From the NCBI GenBank assembly GCA_910577255.1, contig CAJTMH010000001.1, forward strand, positions 248,001 through 312,000: 64,000 nt of DNA, written 5' to 3'. The notes under the pieces were generated by a model. The model did not search any database and had not been told where the DNA came from. It saw only the letters and a list, made by a program, of their open reading frames with translations. Shown piece after piece: positions 16,336 through 25,654 of this stretch. Each line of letters starts with the position of its first letter. Within the stretch, counting starts at the first letter, position 1. The position numbers were made by a program, and so were the translations under genes. Source of the stretch: an uncultured Duncaniella sp. (GTDB lineage: Bacteria; Bacteroidota; Bacteroidia; Bacteroidales; Muribaculaceae).

Positions 16336-17151
16336 TTATTTAGTCATGAGAGGCAGAGCACGGTTTGGATCTACCCCTAATTCAATGGCGCGTTTCGCAT
16401 CGGCATTAGCATCATCCGGACGAAACCGCATCTTATTTAACGCTGCACGGTATAGATAAAGTTCACCGTCATCGGGTGCAAGTTCCATCGCTGCGCCGAT
16501 GTCATCTGAAGCCTCCTGGAGGTGATTGGTCATCAGGTAGCAGTACGCACGTGCTCCGTAGTATTCCGGCTCCTTCTGTGTCAGCAATATTTTGTTGTAA
16601 TAAGGCAACGCCTCGGCATATTCTCCTATTGAACTAAGGAAAGTAGCCATGCCTATCTGTGTTTCCTCAGCGTCAGGAAACTTATCTACCATAAAATCAA
16701 AATCAGCTTTGGCTGTGGGAAACTTTCTGTTCTTTAGCGCCAATAGGCCATGATGGAATCTGGCGGTCATCACCATGGAGTCCAACTCGAGTATCCTGGT
16801 GTAATCCTCGTAGGCGCCGGCCTCGTCACCTATGGCCGTCAGCACCCTTGCGCGGTTTGACAGGATAGTCACAGATGCAGGTGCCATGGCATGTGCATCG
16901 TCAAGCGTTGCCAAGGCAAGTGAATCCTCGCCCATGTTAAACCTGACCATGCCAAGATTAGATATTAAAAGTATGTTGGACGGATTGGCCGGCTCGGCTC
17001 TGAGGGCTTCGAGTAGAGCTGTTTCGGCTTCTTTCCATTTCCCTTCCGCACATGCTTTGTCAGCCTCGTCGACCTTCTCCATATAAGGGGTTTCGGCCAT
17101 GGCTGCGGCGCATGTGAGCGACAGGGCAATTATGTGTAGGATGCGTCTCAT
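16336..17151 (-). CDS. Tetratricopeptide-repeat exported protein
   Basis: A 271-residue protein with a signal peptide (residues 1-19, cleavage near AMA-ET) and about six TPR units through most of its length (for example NPSNILLISNLGMVRFNMGE and MVMTARFHHGLLALKNRKF). TPRs mediate protein contacts; the partner is not evident. The start overlaps the stop of the AraC gene by four bases, and rsgA follows at 12 bases, so the three are probably one transcript. Confidence 0.8.
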   Translation of the reverse strand: MRRILHIIALSLTCAAAMAETPYMEKVDEADKACAEGKWKEAETALLEALRAEPANPSNILLISNLGMVRFNMGEDSLALATLDDAHAMAPASVTILSNRARVLTAIGDEAGAYEDYTRILELDSMVMTARFHHGLLALKNRKFPTAKADFDFMVDKFPDAEETQIGMATFLSSIGEYAEALPYYNKILLTQKEPEYYGARAYCYLMTNHLQEASDDIGAAMELAPDDGELYLYRAALNKMRFRPDDANADAKRAIELGVDPNRALPLMTK

Positions 17152-17999
17152 GCTTCTGTGAGTTTTGCTCGGTAATCGCGAGGAGATATTCCGGTGAGAT
17201 GTTTGAAATATTTTCCGAAGAATGATTGGTTTGAAAAATTCAAAGCAAGGCTTATCTCCTGAATGTTCATGCCGGTGGTGCGCAGCAGCAATTTTGCTTC
17301 AAGAATCACGCGATGGTCAATCCATTCTCCGGCAGTGCGGCCGCTTATCTCCTTGAGTACTGCCGACAGATGTTTTGGGGTGACGAACAGTTTTTCGGCA
17401 TAGAAATTAACTGACCGTTCCGAGCGGAAATGCATTTCAATAAGCTCGATGAACTTGGCCAATAGCTCTTCGCGGCGTGAACGTGGTTTCGTCTCGTTCA
17501 TTCGTGATGCATAAATGCCGAGTGTGTTGTAGAATAGCACTTCGCATAGCGATGTGAGCGCCATGTTGTTGAACGGACGTGCTGATCCGGTCAGTTGACG
17601 CTGGAGCATAGTGTAGATAAGCTCAAGTGCGCTGAGCTCCTCCGGGGTAATCTCGATGATGGGATTGGAGTTGTAATGAAGAGTGTAGGGGACAACGTAG
17701 TGCATCGACGGCAACATCTCGTTGAGTTTGTCCTCCTGTACCACTATGAAAAAGCCTTCAAAGTCCTGGCTCGCTTTGCAATGGTTGATTATATGGCCGG
17801 GGCGTAACACCATAAGCGATCCCGGACAGAGTCGTCGGGTCGCCACGTCGATAGTCGCTGATATTTCACCTTTGGAGCATACTACCAGCAGCATCCATGC
17901 CAGCCGTGAAGGGAAATTGATGAATGAAATCTCGTCCAGTGACCGAAACACGGAGATTCCCTGAGCCTGGTGGATAGGCAGTTTGTGTGACATATACAA
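17148..17999 (-). CDS. AraC-family transcriptional regulator
   Basis: A 283-residue protein with an N-terminal cupin-like sensing domain (about 10-160) and a C-terminal AraC double helix-turn-helix (about 185-280; VNFYAEKLFVTPKHLSAVLK is the first HTH, IQEISLALNFSNQSFFGKYF the second). Regulators of this build respond to a small ligand. A promoter is seen at 18085-18118. The downstream, overlapping TPR gene may be co-expressed; true targets are unknown. Confidence 0.9.
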   Translation of the reverse strand: MYMSHKLPIHQAQGISVFRSLDEISFINFPSRLAWMLLVVCSKGEISATIDVATRRLCPGSLMVLRPGHIINHCKASQDFEGFFIVVQEDKLNEMLPSMHYVVPYTLHYNSNPIIEITPEELSALELIYTMLQRQLTGSARPFNNMALTSLCEVLFYNTLGIYASRMNETKPRSRREELLAKFIELIEMHFRSERSVNFYAEKLFVTPKHLSAVLKEISGRTAGEWIDHRVILEAKLLLRTTGMNIQEISLALNFSNQSFFGKYFKHLTGISPRDYRAKLTEA

Positions 18000-18084
18000 T
18001 CCTGGATAATTAGTTGGATAGATGATTGGTCAATATTTTAGCAGCCGGAGAATTACTTGGTTTCTCCAGGTGTGTAAGATGCCG

Positions 18085-18118
18085 CAAAGTTACGAAATAA
18101 ATCTAAAAAATGGTCAAA
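18085..18118 (-). promoter_or_regulatory. Promoter of the AraC-family gene
   Basis: On the minus strand TTTG (18118-18115), 22 bp spacer, TAACTTTG (18092-18085). The spacer is slightly long. It predicts a leader of about 80 nt before the ATG at 17999. Confidence 0.5.
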
Positions 18119-18184
18119 AACGCGTATTTTTGTATATTTTTCAGATTTGTTGGGGATTTTTACCGCGCAGCGTGGCTATGATAA

Positions 18185-18403
18185 CTATAAATCACCGTGT
18201 GTTTTAAGGAGTTGTATGGCTTTGTCAAGATCAGATGGCTGGACCATTAGTGTCACATCCCAAAGTCCTGACATGGGTGTGGGATAGAGTGTGTTCATTG
18301 TCGGGTTCTGTATCTGTGATTCGATACCGTTGCTTTCGAGCATTCCCTGTGCGATGCTTGCCGACATCACATTGTCAAAATTGGCTGCTATGACTAAGTT
18401 CAT
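18185..18403 (-). CDS. DUF2007-family small signal-transducing-type protein
   Basis: Starting at the ATG at 18403 the product has 72 residues and begins MNLVIAANFDNVMSASIAQGM, the usual N-terminus of DUF2007 (PF09413) proteins; the longer frame to 18499 adds an unlike, basic segment. The pattern (LESNGIESQIQN, then a hydrophobic strand, then DLDKAIQLLK) fits the family's ferredoxin-like fold. Function unknown. A similar domain appears at the front of the universal stress protein at 32395-33531. Confidence 0.78.
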   Translation of the reverse strand: MNLVIAANFDNVMSASIAQGMLESNGIESQIQNPTMNTLYPTPMSGLWDVTLMVQPSDLDKAIQLLKTHGDL

Positions 18404-18604
18404 ATATGTAGATTTTATATGTCTAACATTTGTGCCCGAAAAGAGGTTTAGTGAGTTACCTTTTATATATAGGAAAGGAACATTAGTCCTTTTTTTCAAT
18501 ATTTATTTGGAATTAGAGAAATAATTCTTTAATTTTGACGCATGATGTTGAAGGGGCTTCCGGCTCCGCATCTGTTAACCTTAATATATTTATTACCAAA
18601 GTAC

Positions 18605-18612
18605 TACTTTTG
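18605..18612 (+). promoter_or_regulatory. Promoter -7 element for glutamine synthetase
   Basis: TACTTTTG fits TAnnTTTG and lies 11 bases before the ATG at 18624, predicting a very short leader. No clear -33 element. Confidence 0.45.
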
Positions 18613-18623
18613 AATTTATAGTC

Positions 18624-20132
18624 ATGAATGCTGAAAAACAGATTGCGATGACTCGCAATCACGTTGTCCGTACACTACGGAAATTGCCGTCGGAATTTAC
18701 TCGTACCGATATAATCAAATATATTGAAGAGGAGGGGATTGAAATGGTTAATTTCATGTATCCTGCTGCCGATGGCCGTCTCAAGACTCTGAATTTTGTC
18801 ATCAACGATCTCGAATATCTGGAGACCATCCTCTCCACCGGCGAGCGTGTTGACGGATCAAGCCTGTTCTCTTTCATTGAGGCCTCGCGAAGTGACCTTT
18901 ATGTGATACCTCGTTATGCCACTGCTTTCCGTGACCCGTTGGCCGAAATCCCTACGCTCACCATGCTGTGCAGCTATTTTGACAAGGACGGAAATCCCCT
19001 TGACAGTGATCCCCGCGGTGTCCTCGAACGTGCATGCAAAGCCTTCAAGGAGGTATCGGGCATGGAGTTTGAGTGCATGGGTGAGTTGGAGTTCTATGTC
19101 ATCTCAGCTGATCCGGGCAATTTCCCCGCAACTGATCAGAAGGGTTACCACGAGTCAGCTCCATTCGCCAAATTCAATGATTTCCGCGTGAAGGCCATGG
19201 CGATGATAGCCTCGATCGGTGGAAAAATTAAATATGGACATTCGGAGGTGGGTAATTTCACCCAGAATTCCATGGTCTACGAGCAGAATGAAATTGAGTT
19301 CCTTCCCAATCCGGCCCTTGAAGCTGCCGACCAGCTCATGCTTGCCAAATGGGTGATACGTAATCTTGCAGCGCGTGAAGGCCTTAATGTCACATTCGCC
19401 CCCAAAATCACCGTAGGAAAAGCCGGCTCTGGATTCCATGTCCACATGCGCCTCATGAAGGATGGTAAGAATGTCACCCAGACAGAGGACCGCAAACTCA
19501 GCGATGACGCCCGCAGGGTTATAGCCGGTCTCATGACCCTTGCTCCGTCGATTATCGCGTTCGGTAATGTCAATCCCACATCCTATTTCCGTTTGGTTCC
19601 CCATCAGGAGGCTCCTACAAATATCTGTTGGGGCGACCGTAACCGTTCGGTGCTCGTGCGTGTGCCGCTTGGCTGGACCTCAGGCAAAGATATGTGTGTG
19701 CAGGCCAATCCTTCAAGTCCGTGCGAGATGGAAACCTACGGCAAACAGACATTTGAGATGCGTTCTCCCGACTGTTCAGCCAATGTATATGAGCTTCTTG
19801 CCTCGCTCTGTGTGGCAGCGCGCATAGGATTTGAAATGGAGGATGCCCTGGAGGTAGCCGAGCGTACCTATGTGGATGTTAATATCCATGCTGCGGAGAA
19901 TGCTGAAAAACTCGCCTCGCTTAACACACTGCCCACATGCTGCGTCGAGTCTGCTAAATGCCTTGAATCGCAGCGTAAATACTTCGAGGAGAAGGGTGTG
20001 TTCGCTCCGGCCATGATTGATGATAAGGTTAAGCGCCTGAAGGATTTTGAAGATGAGAATCTGGCCGCCCAGCTCCATGACAATCCTGAACAGATGCAAC
20101 AGCTTGTAAACAAATACTTCTATTGTGGCTGA
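18624..20132 (+). CDS. glnA: Glutamine synthetase (type I-like, about 500 residues)
   Basis: A 502-residue glutamine synthetase with the beta-grasp domain (VNFMYPAADGRLK) and the catalytic domain. Visible marks include FEFMGELEFY-type glutamate block (written here ECMGELEFYV), the NEIEFLPNPALEAAD and GSGFHVHMRL ATP/metal-binding stretch, and the NPTSYFRLVP substrate loop. It condenses glutamate and ammonia. Length and motifs fit the GSI-related group of Bacteroidetes rather than the 730-residue GSIII. It is monocistronic between its promoter and a strong terminator at 20157-20199. Confidence 0.9.
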   Translation: MNAEKQIAMTRNHVVRTLRKLPSEFTRTDIIKYIEEEGIEMVNFMYPAADGRLKTLNFVINDLEYLETILSTGERVDGSSLFSFIEASRSDLYVIPRYATAFRDPLAEIPTLTMLCSYFDKDGNPLDSDPRGVLERACKAFKEVSGMEFECMGELEFYVISADPGNFPATDQKGYHESAPFAKFNDFRVKAMAMIASIGGKIKYGHSEVGNFTQNSMVYEQNEIEFLPNPALEAADQLMLAKWVIRNLAAREGLNVTFAPKITVGKAGSGFHVHMRLMKDGKNVTQTEDRKLSDDARRVIAGLMTLAPSIIAFGNVNPTSYFRLVPHQEAPTNICWGDRNRSVLVRVPLGWTSGKDMCVQANPSSPCEMETYGKQTFEMRSPDCSANVYELLASLCVAARIGFEMEDALEVAERTYVDVNIHAAENAEKLASLNTLPTCCVESAKCLESQRKYFEEKGVFAPAMIDDKVKRLKDFEDENLAAQLHDNPEQMQQLVNKYFYCG

Positions 20133-20156
20133 TGAGTTATATCAGATAGAATAATC

Positions 20157-20199
20157 GGGAGCAGGGTGCGTAAAAAACACACCCTGCTCTTGTTTTTTA
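20157..20199 (+). terminator. Rho-independent terminator of glnA
   Basis: Stem GAGCAGGGTG / CACCCTGCTC around an A-rich loop, followed by TTGTTTTTTAA. Confidence 0.85.
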
Positions 20200-20305
20200 A
20201 TAAAAATAACCCGGTTTCTTAAGAAATTTTTAGTTACTTTGTGGAAGAGTAAGCGCCCTAAAGCGTTGTAATGACTGTAACAACTAAATCAAAACTTCAT
20301 ATTCG

Positions 20306-22321
20306 ATGTCTGCTTCAGAACGTATAGACCATCTCCGCCAGGAACTTAATCGACACAACCATTCATATTATGTGGAGAATGCTCCAACTATCAGTGACTA
20401 TGATTACGATATGCTGATGAAGGAGCTTGAAAAGCTCGAGAAGGATAACCCCGAACTTGATGACCCATTGTCGCCGACTCATCGCGTAGGGTCGGACCTT
20501 ACCAAAGGGTTCAAACAGGTTGTCCACGTGCATCCCATGCTGTCGCTCAGCAACACCTATACAATCGACGAGGTGGATGAATGGGTGTGCAAGTGCAATG
20601 AACTTCTTGGTAATTCGGAGGGACTTCGGTCAGTGCCGATAGTCGGAGAGATGAAATTTGACGGAACCAGCATATCGTTGATATATGAGTACGGTCGGTT
20701 GGTAAGGGCTGTGACACGTGGCGATGGCGAGAAGGGTGATGATGTGACTGAGAATGTCAAGACTATAAAAAGTATCCCTCTGATGCTGCATGGTGGAGAT
20801 TATCCCGAAAAATTCGAGATAAGGGGTGAAATAGTTTTGCCATGGAAAGCGTTTGACCGGTTGAATGAAGAGCGGGCTTTCAATGAAGAGCCGTTGTTTG
20901 CTAATCCGCGAAATGCCGCAGCGGGGACATTGAAGATGCTTAACTCGGCTGAAGTTTCGCGCCGTGGGTTGGATGCTTATTTCTATTATCTGATATCCGA
21001 TGAACTTCCTACCGACAATCATTATGATAACATGCTCAAAGCTAAAGAGTGGGGGTTCAAGGTGAGTGATTCCATGACTCTTCTTCACTCCATCGAGGAA
21101 GTGGATCATTACATAAACTATTGGGACGAGGAACGTAAAAATCTCCCGGTTGCTACTGATGGGTTGGTGTTCAAGGTTAATAATCTGCGTCAGCAACTAA
21201 ATCTCGGGTTCAGATCCAAGTCGCCGAGATGGGCCATTGCATATAAGTTCGCTGCAGAACGTGCGTTGACGCGTTTGAATTTCGTGTCGTTCGAGATTGG
21301 CAGAATGGGCATTGTCACCCCGGTTGCGAATCTTGAGCCGGTCCTGCTGTCAGGAACCATTGTGAAACGCGCCTCATTGCATAATGAAGACATTGTCAAG
21401 GCCCTCGATATCCATGAACATGATATGCTCTATGTGGAGAAAGGGGGCGAAATCATACCTAAAATAACAGGTGTGGATGTGGCTGCTCGCGAGAAGGATG
21501 CCAAACCGGTCGAATTCATAGAATATTGTCCTGACTGTGGCACAAAACTTATTCGTCTGCCGGGTGAGGCAGCCTGGCAGTGTCCCAATAAATACGGATG
21601 TCGTCCTCAGATTATCGGGCGTCTTGAGCATTTTGTCGGCCGTAACATGATGGATATCGACGGAGTCGGGGAGGAGAATTGTGCGCTTCTCTATGAGGCG
21701 GATCTGGTAAGGAATATCGCTGATTTCTATAACCTCAAGGCCGATGATTTGGAGAAACTTGAGAGGATAGGCCCGCGCACTGCCCAGCGTATCATCGAAG
21801 GAGTTGAAGCGTCAAAGCAGGTGCCTTTTGAGCGTGTTGTATATGCTCTGTCCATCCCGTTCGTTGGCGAAACAGTGGCACGCAAGCTTGCCAGAGGTGT
21901 ACACGATATTGACCGTCTCATGTCTCGTTCGCATGATGAACTGGTGGCCATCGAAGATATCGGTCCTCGAATTGCGGATGCAATCGTGGAGTATTTCTCA
22001 TATCCTGGTAACAGGGAGATTGTGGAACGCTTAAGAGCAGCCGGTCTGCAAATGGCTATGCCTGAGATTGACACAAGCGATCATACTGACTTGTTGAAGG
22101 ATAAGGTCATAGTGATCAGCGGTGTTTTTGAACGGCATTCGCGTGAGGAATACAAGGAGATGATAGAGAAAAACGGTGGGAAGAATTCCGGCTCTATATC
22201 TAAGAAAACCTCCTTTGTCCTTGCCGGTGACAATATGGGGCCTTCGAAGTTAGAAAAAGCAAAATCACTGGGTGTCCCTATAATTGATGAGGAAGAATTC
22301 CTGAAAATGATAGGGAAATAA
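20306..22321 (+). CDS. ligA: NAD-dependent DNA ligase
   Basis: A 671-residue LigA with full domain order: Ia domain, adenylation domain with catalytic K117 in EMKFDGTS, OB fold, a four-cysteine zinc finger (CPDCGTKL and WQCPNKYGC), helix-hairpin-helix repeats and a C-terminal BRCT domain (KDKVIVISGVFERHSREEY). It seals nicks in replication and repair using NAD+. It stands between the glnA terminator and a bidirectional hairpin at 22333-22378. Confidence 0.98.
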   Translation: MSASERIDHLRQELNRHNHSYYVENAPTISDYDYDMLMKELEKLEKDNPELDDPLSPTHRVGSDLTKGFKQVVHVHPMLSLSNTYTIDEVDEWVCKCNELLGNSEGLRSVPIVGEMKFDGTSISLIYEYGRLVRAVTRGDGEKGDDVTENVKTIKSIPLMLHGGDYPEKFEIRGEIVLPWKAFDRLNEERAFNEEPLFANPRNAAAGTLKMLNSAEVSRRGLDAYFYYLISDELPTDNHYDNMLKAKEWGFKVSDSMTLLHSIEEVDHYINYWDEERKNLPVATDGLVFKVNNLRQQLNLGFRSKSPRWAIAYKFAAERALTRLNFVSFEIGRMGIVTPVANLEPVLLSGTIVKRASLHNEDIVKALDIHEHDMLYVEKGGEIIPKITGVDVAAREKDAKPVEFIEYCPDCGTKLIRLPGEAAWQCPNKYGCRPQIIGRLEHFVGRNMMDIDGVGEENCALLYEADLVRNIADFYNLKADDLEKLERIGPRTAQRIIEGVEASKQVPFERVVYALSIPFVGETVARKLARGVHDIDRLMSRSHDELVAIEDIGPRIADAIVEYFSYPGNREIVERLRAAGLQMAMPEIDTSDHTDLLKDKVIVISGVFERHSREEYKEMIEKNGGKNSGSISKKTSFVLAGDNMGPSKLEKAKSLGVPIIDEEEFLKMIGK

Positions 22322-22332
22322 CATACTGATAA

Positions 22333-22378
22333 CGTACCATCGGCCATCTTGAATGAATTCGAGATGGCCGATGGTGCG
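22333..22378. terminator. Bidirectional hairpin terminator between ligA and the flavoprotein gene
   Basis: Perfect 14-bp inverted repeat ACCATCGGCCATCT (22336-22349) and AGATGGCCGATGGT (22362-22375), placed between two converging genes. The T-tracts are poor, so assignment rests on position and stem. Confidence 0.6.
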
Positions 22379-22389
22379 TTAATGAGATT

Positions 22390-23034
22390 CTATTTTGCTG
22401 TCGCGGCCATTTCTTTACCTAATTCAAATGCCTCCTTTAGCTCTGTAGGGAAGTTATCGTCACGATATCTCCTCTTTTGTTCTTCGTCGAATACTTCAAC
22501 TTTATATTTTGAATAGTCGCGGAATTGATATGTGTTGTATGCGCAAATTCTGCGAGGTTCGCGGAGTATGTGACCTATGAAATACTCCGTGGTTGAAAGC
22601 ACTTGGTCAGGACACATTTCTTTCGGCACATTCATGGTATATATTGTAGATACGCGCATTCTGTTAGTCGCGAGTGATTTATAACCTGCCTCATAGCTTG
22701 CCAAAGGGAATAACAGTCGTTCAAGAAATGATTTGTATTCCCCGGAAACATCCATGAGATAGATTGGAGAAGCCAAAACGAGGATGTCAGCTTCGAGGGC
22801 TTTATCCAGTATCGGTGATATTGCATCTTTTACTGCACACCTTCCGTAGGTCGGCGCTCCCTTTAATTTACAGGCAAAGCAGCTTTTACATCCCTTAAAA
22901 TCGAAATCATATAGATTAAATATTTCGATTGTCGCATCCTGATTTTCTGCGATGACCCCTTCGGCAAATGCGTTACACATTTTAGCCGTGTTTCCCTCCT
23001 TGCGTGGACTTCCATTGATGATTACTGTTTTCAT
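22390..23034 (-). CDS. NAD(P)H-dependent FMN reductase / flavodoxin-fold oxidoreductase
   Basis: A 214-residue protein with the FMN-binding start VIINGSPRKEGNT and a CKSCFACK cysteine cluster (plus a further Cys in YGRCAVKD) seen in iron-sulfur flavoprotein-type members. The middle ADILVLASPIYLMDVSGEYKS stretch is the second FMN loop. It probably reduces quinones, nitro compounds or other electrophiles in the cytoplasm. It is divergent from an HxlR-type regulator, the usual arrangement for redox- or electrophile-induced control. Confidence 0.82.
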   Translation of the reverse strand: MKTVIINGSPRKEGNTAKMCNAFAEGVIAENQDATIEIFNLYDFDFKGCKSCFACKLKGAPTYGRCAVKDAISPILDKALEADILVLASPIYLMDVSGEYKSFLERLLFPLASYEAGYKSLATNRMRVSTIYTMNVPKEMCPDQVLSTTEYFIGHILREPRRICAYNTYQFRDYSKYKVEVFDEEQKRRYRDDNFPTELKEAFELGKEMAATAK

Positions 23035-23052
23035 ATATTTCAGATTAGTTTC

Positions 23053-23088
23053 CTTGCAAAATAACTGCTATTTTCTTATTTTTGCAAG
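23053..23088. promoter_or_regulatory. Candidate HxlR operator and promoter of the regulator gene
   Basis: A near-perfect inverted repeat CTTGCAAAATAA (23053-23064) and TTATTTTTGCAAG (23076-23088) sits between the divergent flavoprotein and HxlR genes. The right arm includes TATTTTTG (23077-23084), a TAnnTTTG -7 element for the plus-strand regulator gene, so binding there would block it. Confidence 0.55.
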
Positions 23089-23129
23089 TACGCACTAAAA
23101 TGTAATATAGTAACTTAAAAGAGTATTTT

Positions 23130-23492
23130 ATGGGTTGTCAAGAAGATATACAGAAGATAAAATTTAGGGGTAAGGAATATTTTTGTTCCCTTGATTTGAC
23201 ATTAAGCCTCATTGGCGGCAAATGGAAGACCATGATGATATATATGCTGAAAGATGGAGCATTGCGTTCCTCGGATTTGCAACGGAAAATGCCGGGGGTG
23301 TCAAACAAGATGTTTACTCAAACGGCGCGTGATCTGGAGAAAGATGGCATTGTGAGCCGTGTGGTTTTTCCGGTAGTGCCACCAAGAGTTGAGTATGGAC
23401 TTACTGAATTAGGGGAGTCGATTTTGCCTGTAATATTCCAAATGTGCGATTGGGGAACAAAACTGTTGGAGTCCGAAAGGACGGATGAATAA
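23130..23492 (+). CDS. HxlR-family winged-helix transcriptional regulator
   Basis: A 120-residue HxlR/DUF24 protein: LTLSLIGGKWKTMMIYMLKDGALRSSDLQRKMPGVSNKMF is the family's core (given in parts: IGGKWKTMMIYML and LQRKMPGVSNKMFTQTAR), followed by the wing and LTELGESILPV. Cysteines C3 and C19 are near the N-terminus, where HxlR members sense electrophiles or oxidants. It probably controls the divergent FMN reductase through the inverted repeat between the genes. Confidence 0.9.
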   Translation: MGCQEDIQKIKFRGKEYFCSLDLTLSLIGGKWKTMMIYMLKDGALRSSDLQRKMPGVSNKMFTQTARDLEKDGIVSRVVFPVVPPRVEYGLTELGESILPVIFQMCDWGTKLLESERTDE

Positions 23493-23511
23493 TCATGGAG
23501 GATTGATAGAA

Positions 23512-23557
23512 AATCAGGCCCCAAAAGTTTTTCATGACTTTTGGGGCCTGATTTTTC
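23512..23557. terminator. Bidirectional terminator between hxlR-type gene and GH97 gene
   Basis: Stem AATCAGGCCCCAAAAGT / ACTTTTGGGGCCTGATT with T-rich flanks on both strands; it lies between convergent genes. Confidence 0.85.
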
Positions 23558-23602
23558 TATGAATTCTTGTTCTAACCCTATGCCGTTAGGGTAGATTATG
23601 GT

Positions 23603-25582
23603 CTATTCAACCTCCATGACGAAACCACCCATAGGCAAGATATCAATGGGCACTCTTGCAGCATTCTTTATCTTGATAGTTTTAGATTCAGGTTCTCTCG
23701 TTTTCTTATTGTCAGTGATGATATTTATGGTATCACCATTACTGATGAATCGAGAAAGATCAAGAGTGAGTTTTTTTGTGGCCGATTCGGCATTTGTACC
23801 TGCTATATACCATTTATTGTCGTGTCTGCGCGCCAATATCACATATTTGCCCGGATAACCGTCAATGAATTTTGTGTCGTCCCATGTGGTGGGGACCCGC
23901 CGCAGAAAATCCAAACTAACCTCCGGGGCACCTCCTTCATTTTCGGGAAGGAGATTTTCAGGTGTAATGGCAAAGTTCTGAATGGGGTTTTGGAATAGTA
24001 TGGTAGTGGCGAGCTCATGACCGTCAGTAGTCCGTCGGATGTGTCCTTCTTTATTGCCTCGCTTCAGTCGGCGGTTCATGAAACACCCTCCAAACTCCAT
24101 GGAGCCCACCGTGTTTCGGCAGAACGGATGCAATGCTGTGTTTCGTGCCTCCTCATCGCAATAATACTGGTCAAAAATCAGATTCTCGGAGGCCAACACA
24201 GCTTCCGAACCGACATAGTTAGGATACATCATTTCCCATCCGCGAGGTAGGGTGCAACCATGAAATATGACCATCAGTCCATAGTCCTCGGCATCGGAAA
24301 GTATATCTTCATAGAGGCGGATAGTCTCTTGTTTGTCTCCGCCGAAGAAATCAACTTTAATACCTTTTATACCGAGATTTTTCATCCAGCGCATTTCAGC
24401 TTTACGGCTTATCGGTGAATCCATCCTGTCAATAGGTCCTTGAACAATGTCGTTCCAGTATCCGCTTGAGCTATACCATAGGAATAGTTCAACACCTTTT
24501 CCGGCTGCATATTTCACCAGTTCCTCAATACCATCTTTCCCGATGTTGGTGTCCCACCAGTTATCGACCAAAGTGTATTTATATCCCATATCTGCTGCCA
24601 GATCTATAAATTTCTTCTGATCTTCGAGGTTTATGGATGGGTCTTGCCATACTATCCAGCTCCATGTGCCTTTGCCGAATTGGTAATCATTGTCCGTGGT
24701 GTAAAGTGGTTCCACATTGTCCCATGCGGCAGTTGTCTCGACTATAGGGGCCAGTGAGGTGCCGACAGTTATGGTGCGCCAAGGTGTCACTCCGGGTAGT
24801 GAGAACGCTGCCCCGGTGTTTCCGTTGCCATTGTTTTCTCCTGGCATCGGAAATGCGATGCTGTAGAGTCCGTTACCGGTCATGTCTGACAGATGTGAAG
24901 CACAGTATTTACGGTCAACTCCGGTCTCACTTACAAGGGCCCATCCCTTGTCTCCGATTCTGAATAGTCCGGGAAAGGTGTATCCTTCTCCGAATTTTGA
25001 CCGCTCGCTCATCGGTGTGTCAAACTGGTAATCTTCTTCGTAACTTGGCTTAGTGCGTTTCCACCCGATCATCGGGGTGCTCTGCGGGGTTAGAAAAACA
25101 GTGGTTTCTTCTGGGAAATCAAAGCCTGTCACTTCTTTTTCTATTACGATAGCTCCGGTGGTGTCATTGTTGAGTCGCGGTATCTCATATCTGAATGCCA
25201 CGTCATTGTCAGAGACTCGGAATATGATATCAAACTTATTGCCGGCATTGTTGGCTACAGTGACGTTGAGCTGATTTGCAGTATAATGCACATCGTGCTT
25301 CTTGCTTCTGTTAAGAGTGTAGTTGCGTTCTATAGGGGATATCCGGTGACTGACAATGGTTAACGAATCGGCAAAATTTCCTGTGTCGGCGATGAATCCG
25401 AGGGGTGAAGGTTCAAGAATCACGGTGCCGCCATACGTGACATCGTATGTCAGCCTGTTCGCATCAGTCATTTTTACCGAGACCTGTAGGCATGAGTCGG
25501 GCGACCACACTGTCAGCGGAGAGGCTGTTGAAGCCAATGCGACCATCATCAATGTCGTGGTCGATAACGATTTGGCAATCAT
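23603..25582 (-). CDS. Glycoside hydrolase family 97 (alpha-galactosidase-like, retaining subgroup)
   Basis: A 659-residue exported GH97 enzyme: signal peptide (1-about 21), N-terminal beta-supersandwich domain, catalytic (beta/alpha)8 barrel from about 280 and a C-terminal beta domain. The barrel has YTLVDNWWDTNIGKDG and GIKVDFFGGDKQE. D411 in KVDFF corresponds to the catalytic nucleophile of retaining GH97 members; inverting SusB-type enzymes lack an aspartate there. This points to an alpha-galactosidase-like activity (inference). No SusC/SusD or sugar regulator is adjacent, so the gene is an orphan outside a recognisable polysaccharide locus. Confidence 0.88.
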   Translation of the reverse strand: MIAKSLSTTTLMMVALASTASPLTVWSPDSCLQVSVKMTDANRLTYDVTYGGTVILEPSPLGFIADTGNFADSLTIVSHRISPIERNYTLNRSKKHDVHYTANQLNVTVANNAGNKFDIIFRVSDNDVAFRYEIPRLNNDTTGAIVIEKEVTGFDFPEETTVFLTPQSTPMIGWKRTKPSYEEDYQFDTPMSERSKFGEGYTFPGLFRIGDKGWALVSETGVDRKYCASHLSDMTGNGLYSIAFPMPGENNGNGNTGAAFSLPGVTPWRTITVGTSLAPIVETTAAWDNVEPLYTTDNDYQFGKGTWSWIVWQDPSINLEDQKKFIDLAADMGYKYTLVDNWWDTNIGKDGIEELVKYAAGKGVELFLWYSSSGYWNDIVQGPIDRMDSPISRKAEMRWMKNLGIKGIKVDFFGGDKQETIRLYEDILSDAEDYGLMVIFHGCTLPRGWEMMYPNYVGSEAVLASENLIFDQYYCDEEARNTALHPFCRNTVGSMEFGGCFMNRRLKRGNKEGHIRRTTDGHELATTILFQNPIQNFAITPENLLPENEGGAPEVSLDFLRRVPTTWDDTKFIDGYPGKYVILARRHDNKWYIAGTNAESATKKLTLDLSRFISNGDTINIITDNKKTREPESKTIKIKNAARVPIDILPMGGFVMEVE

Positions 25583-25654
25583 GTTAAGGGTGGATTAGGT
25601 AAGAAGATTGTGTTATGTATGTGAGAATGATAGGTGCAGAGGGAGGATAAAATA

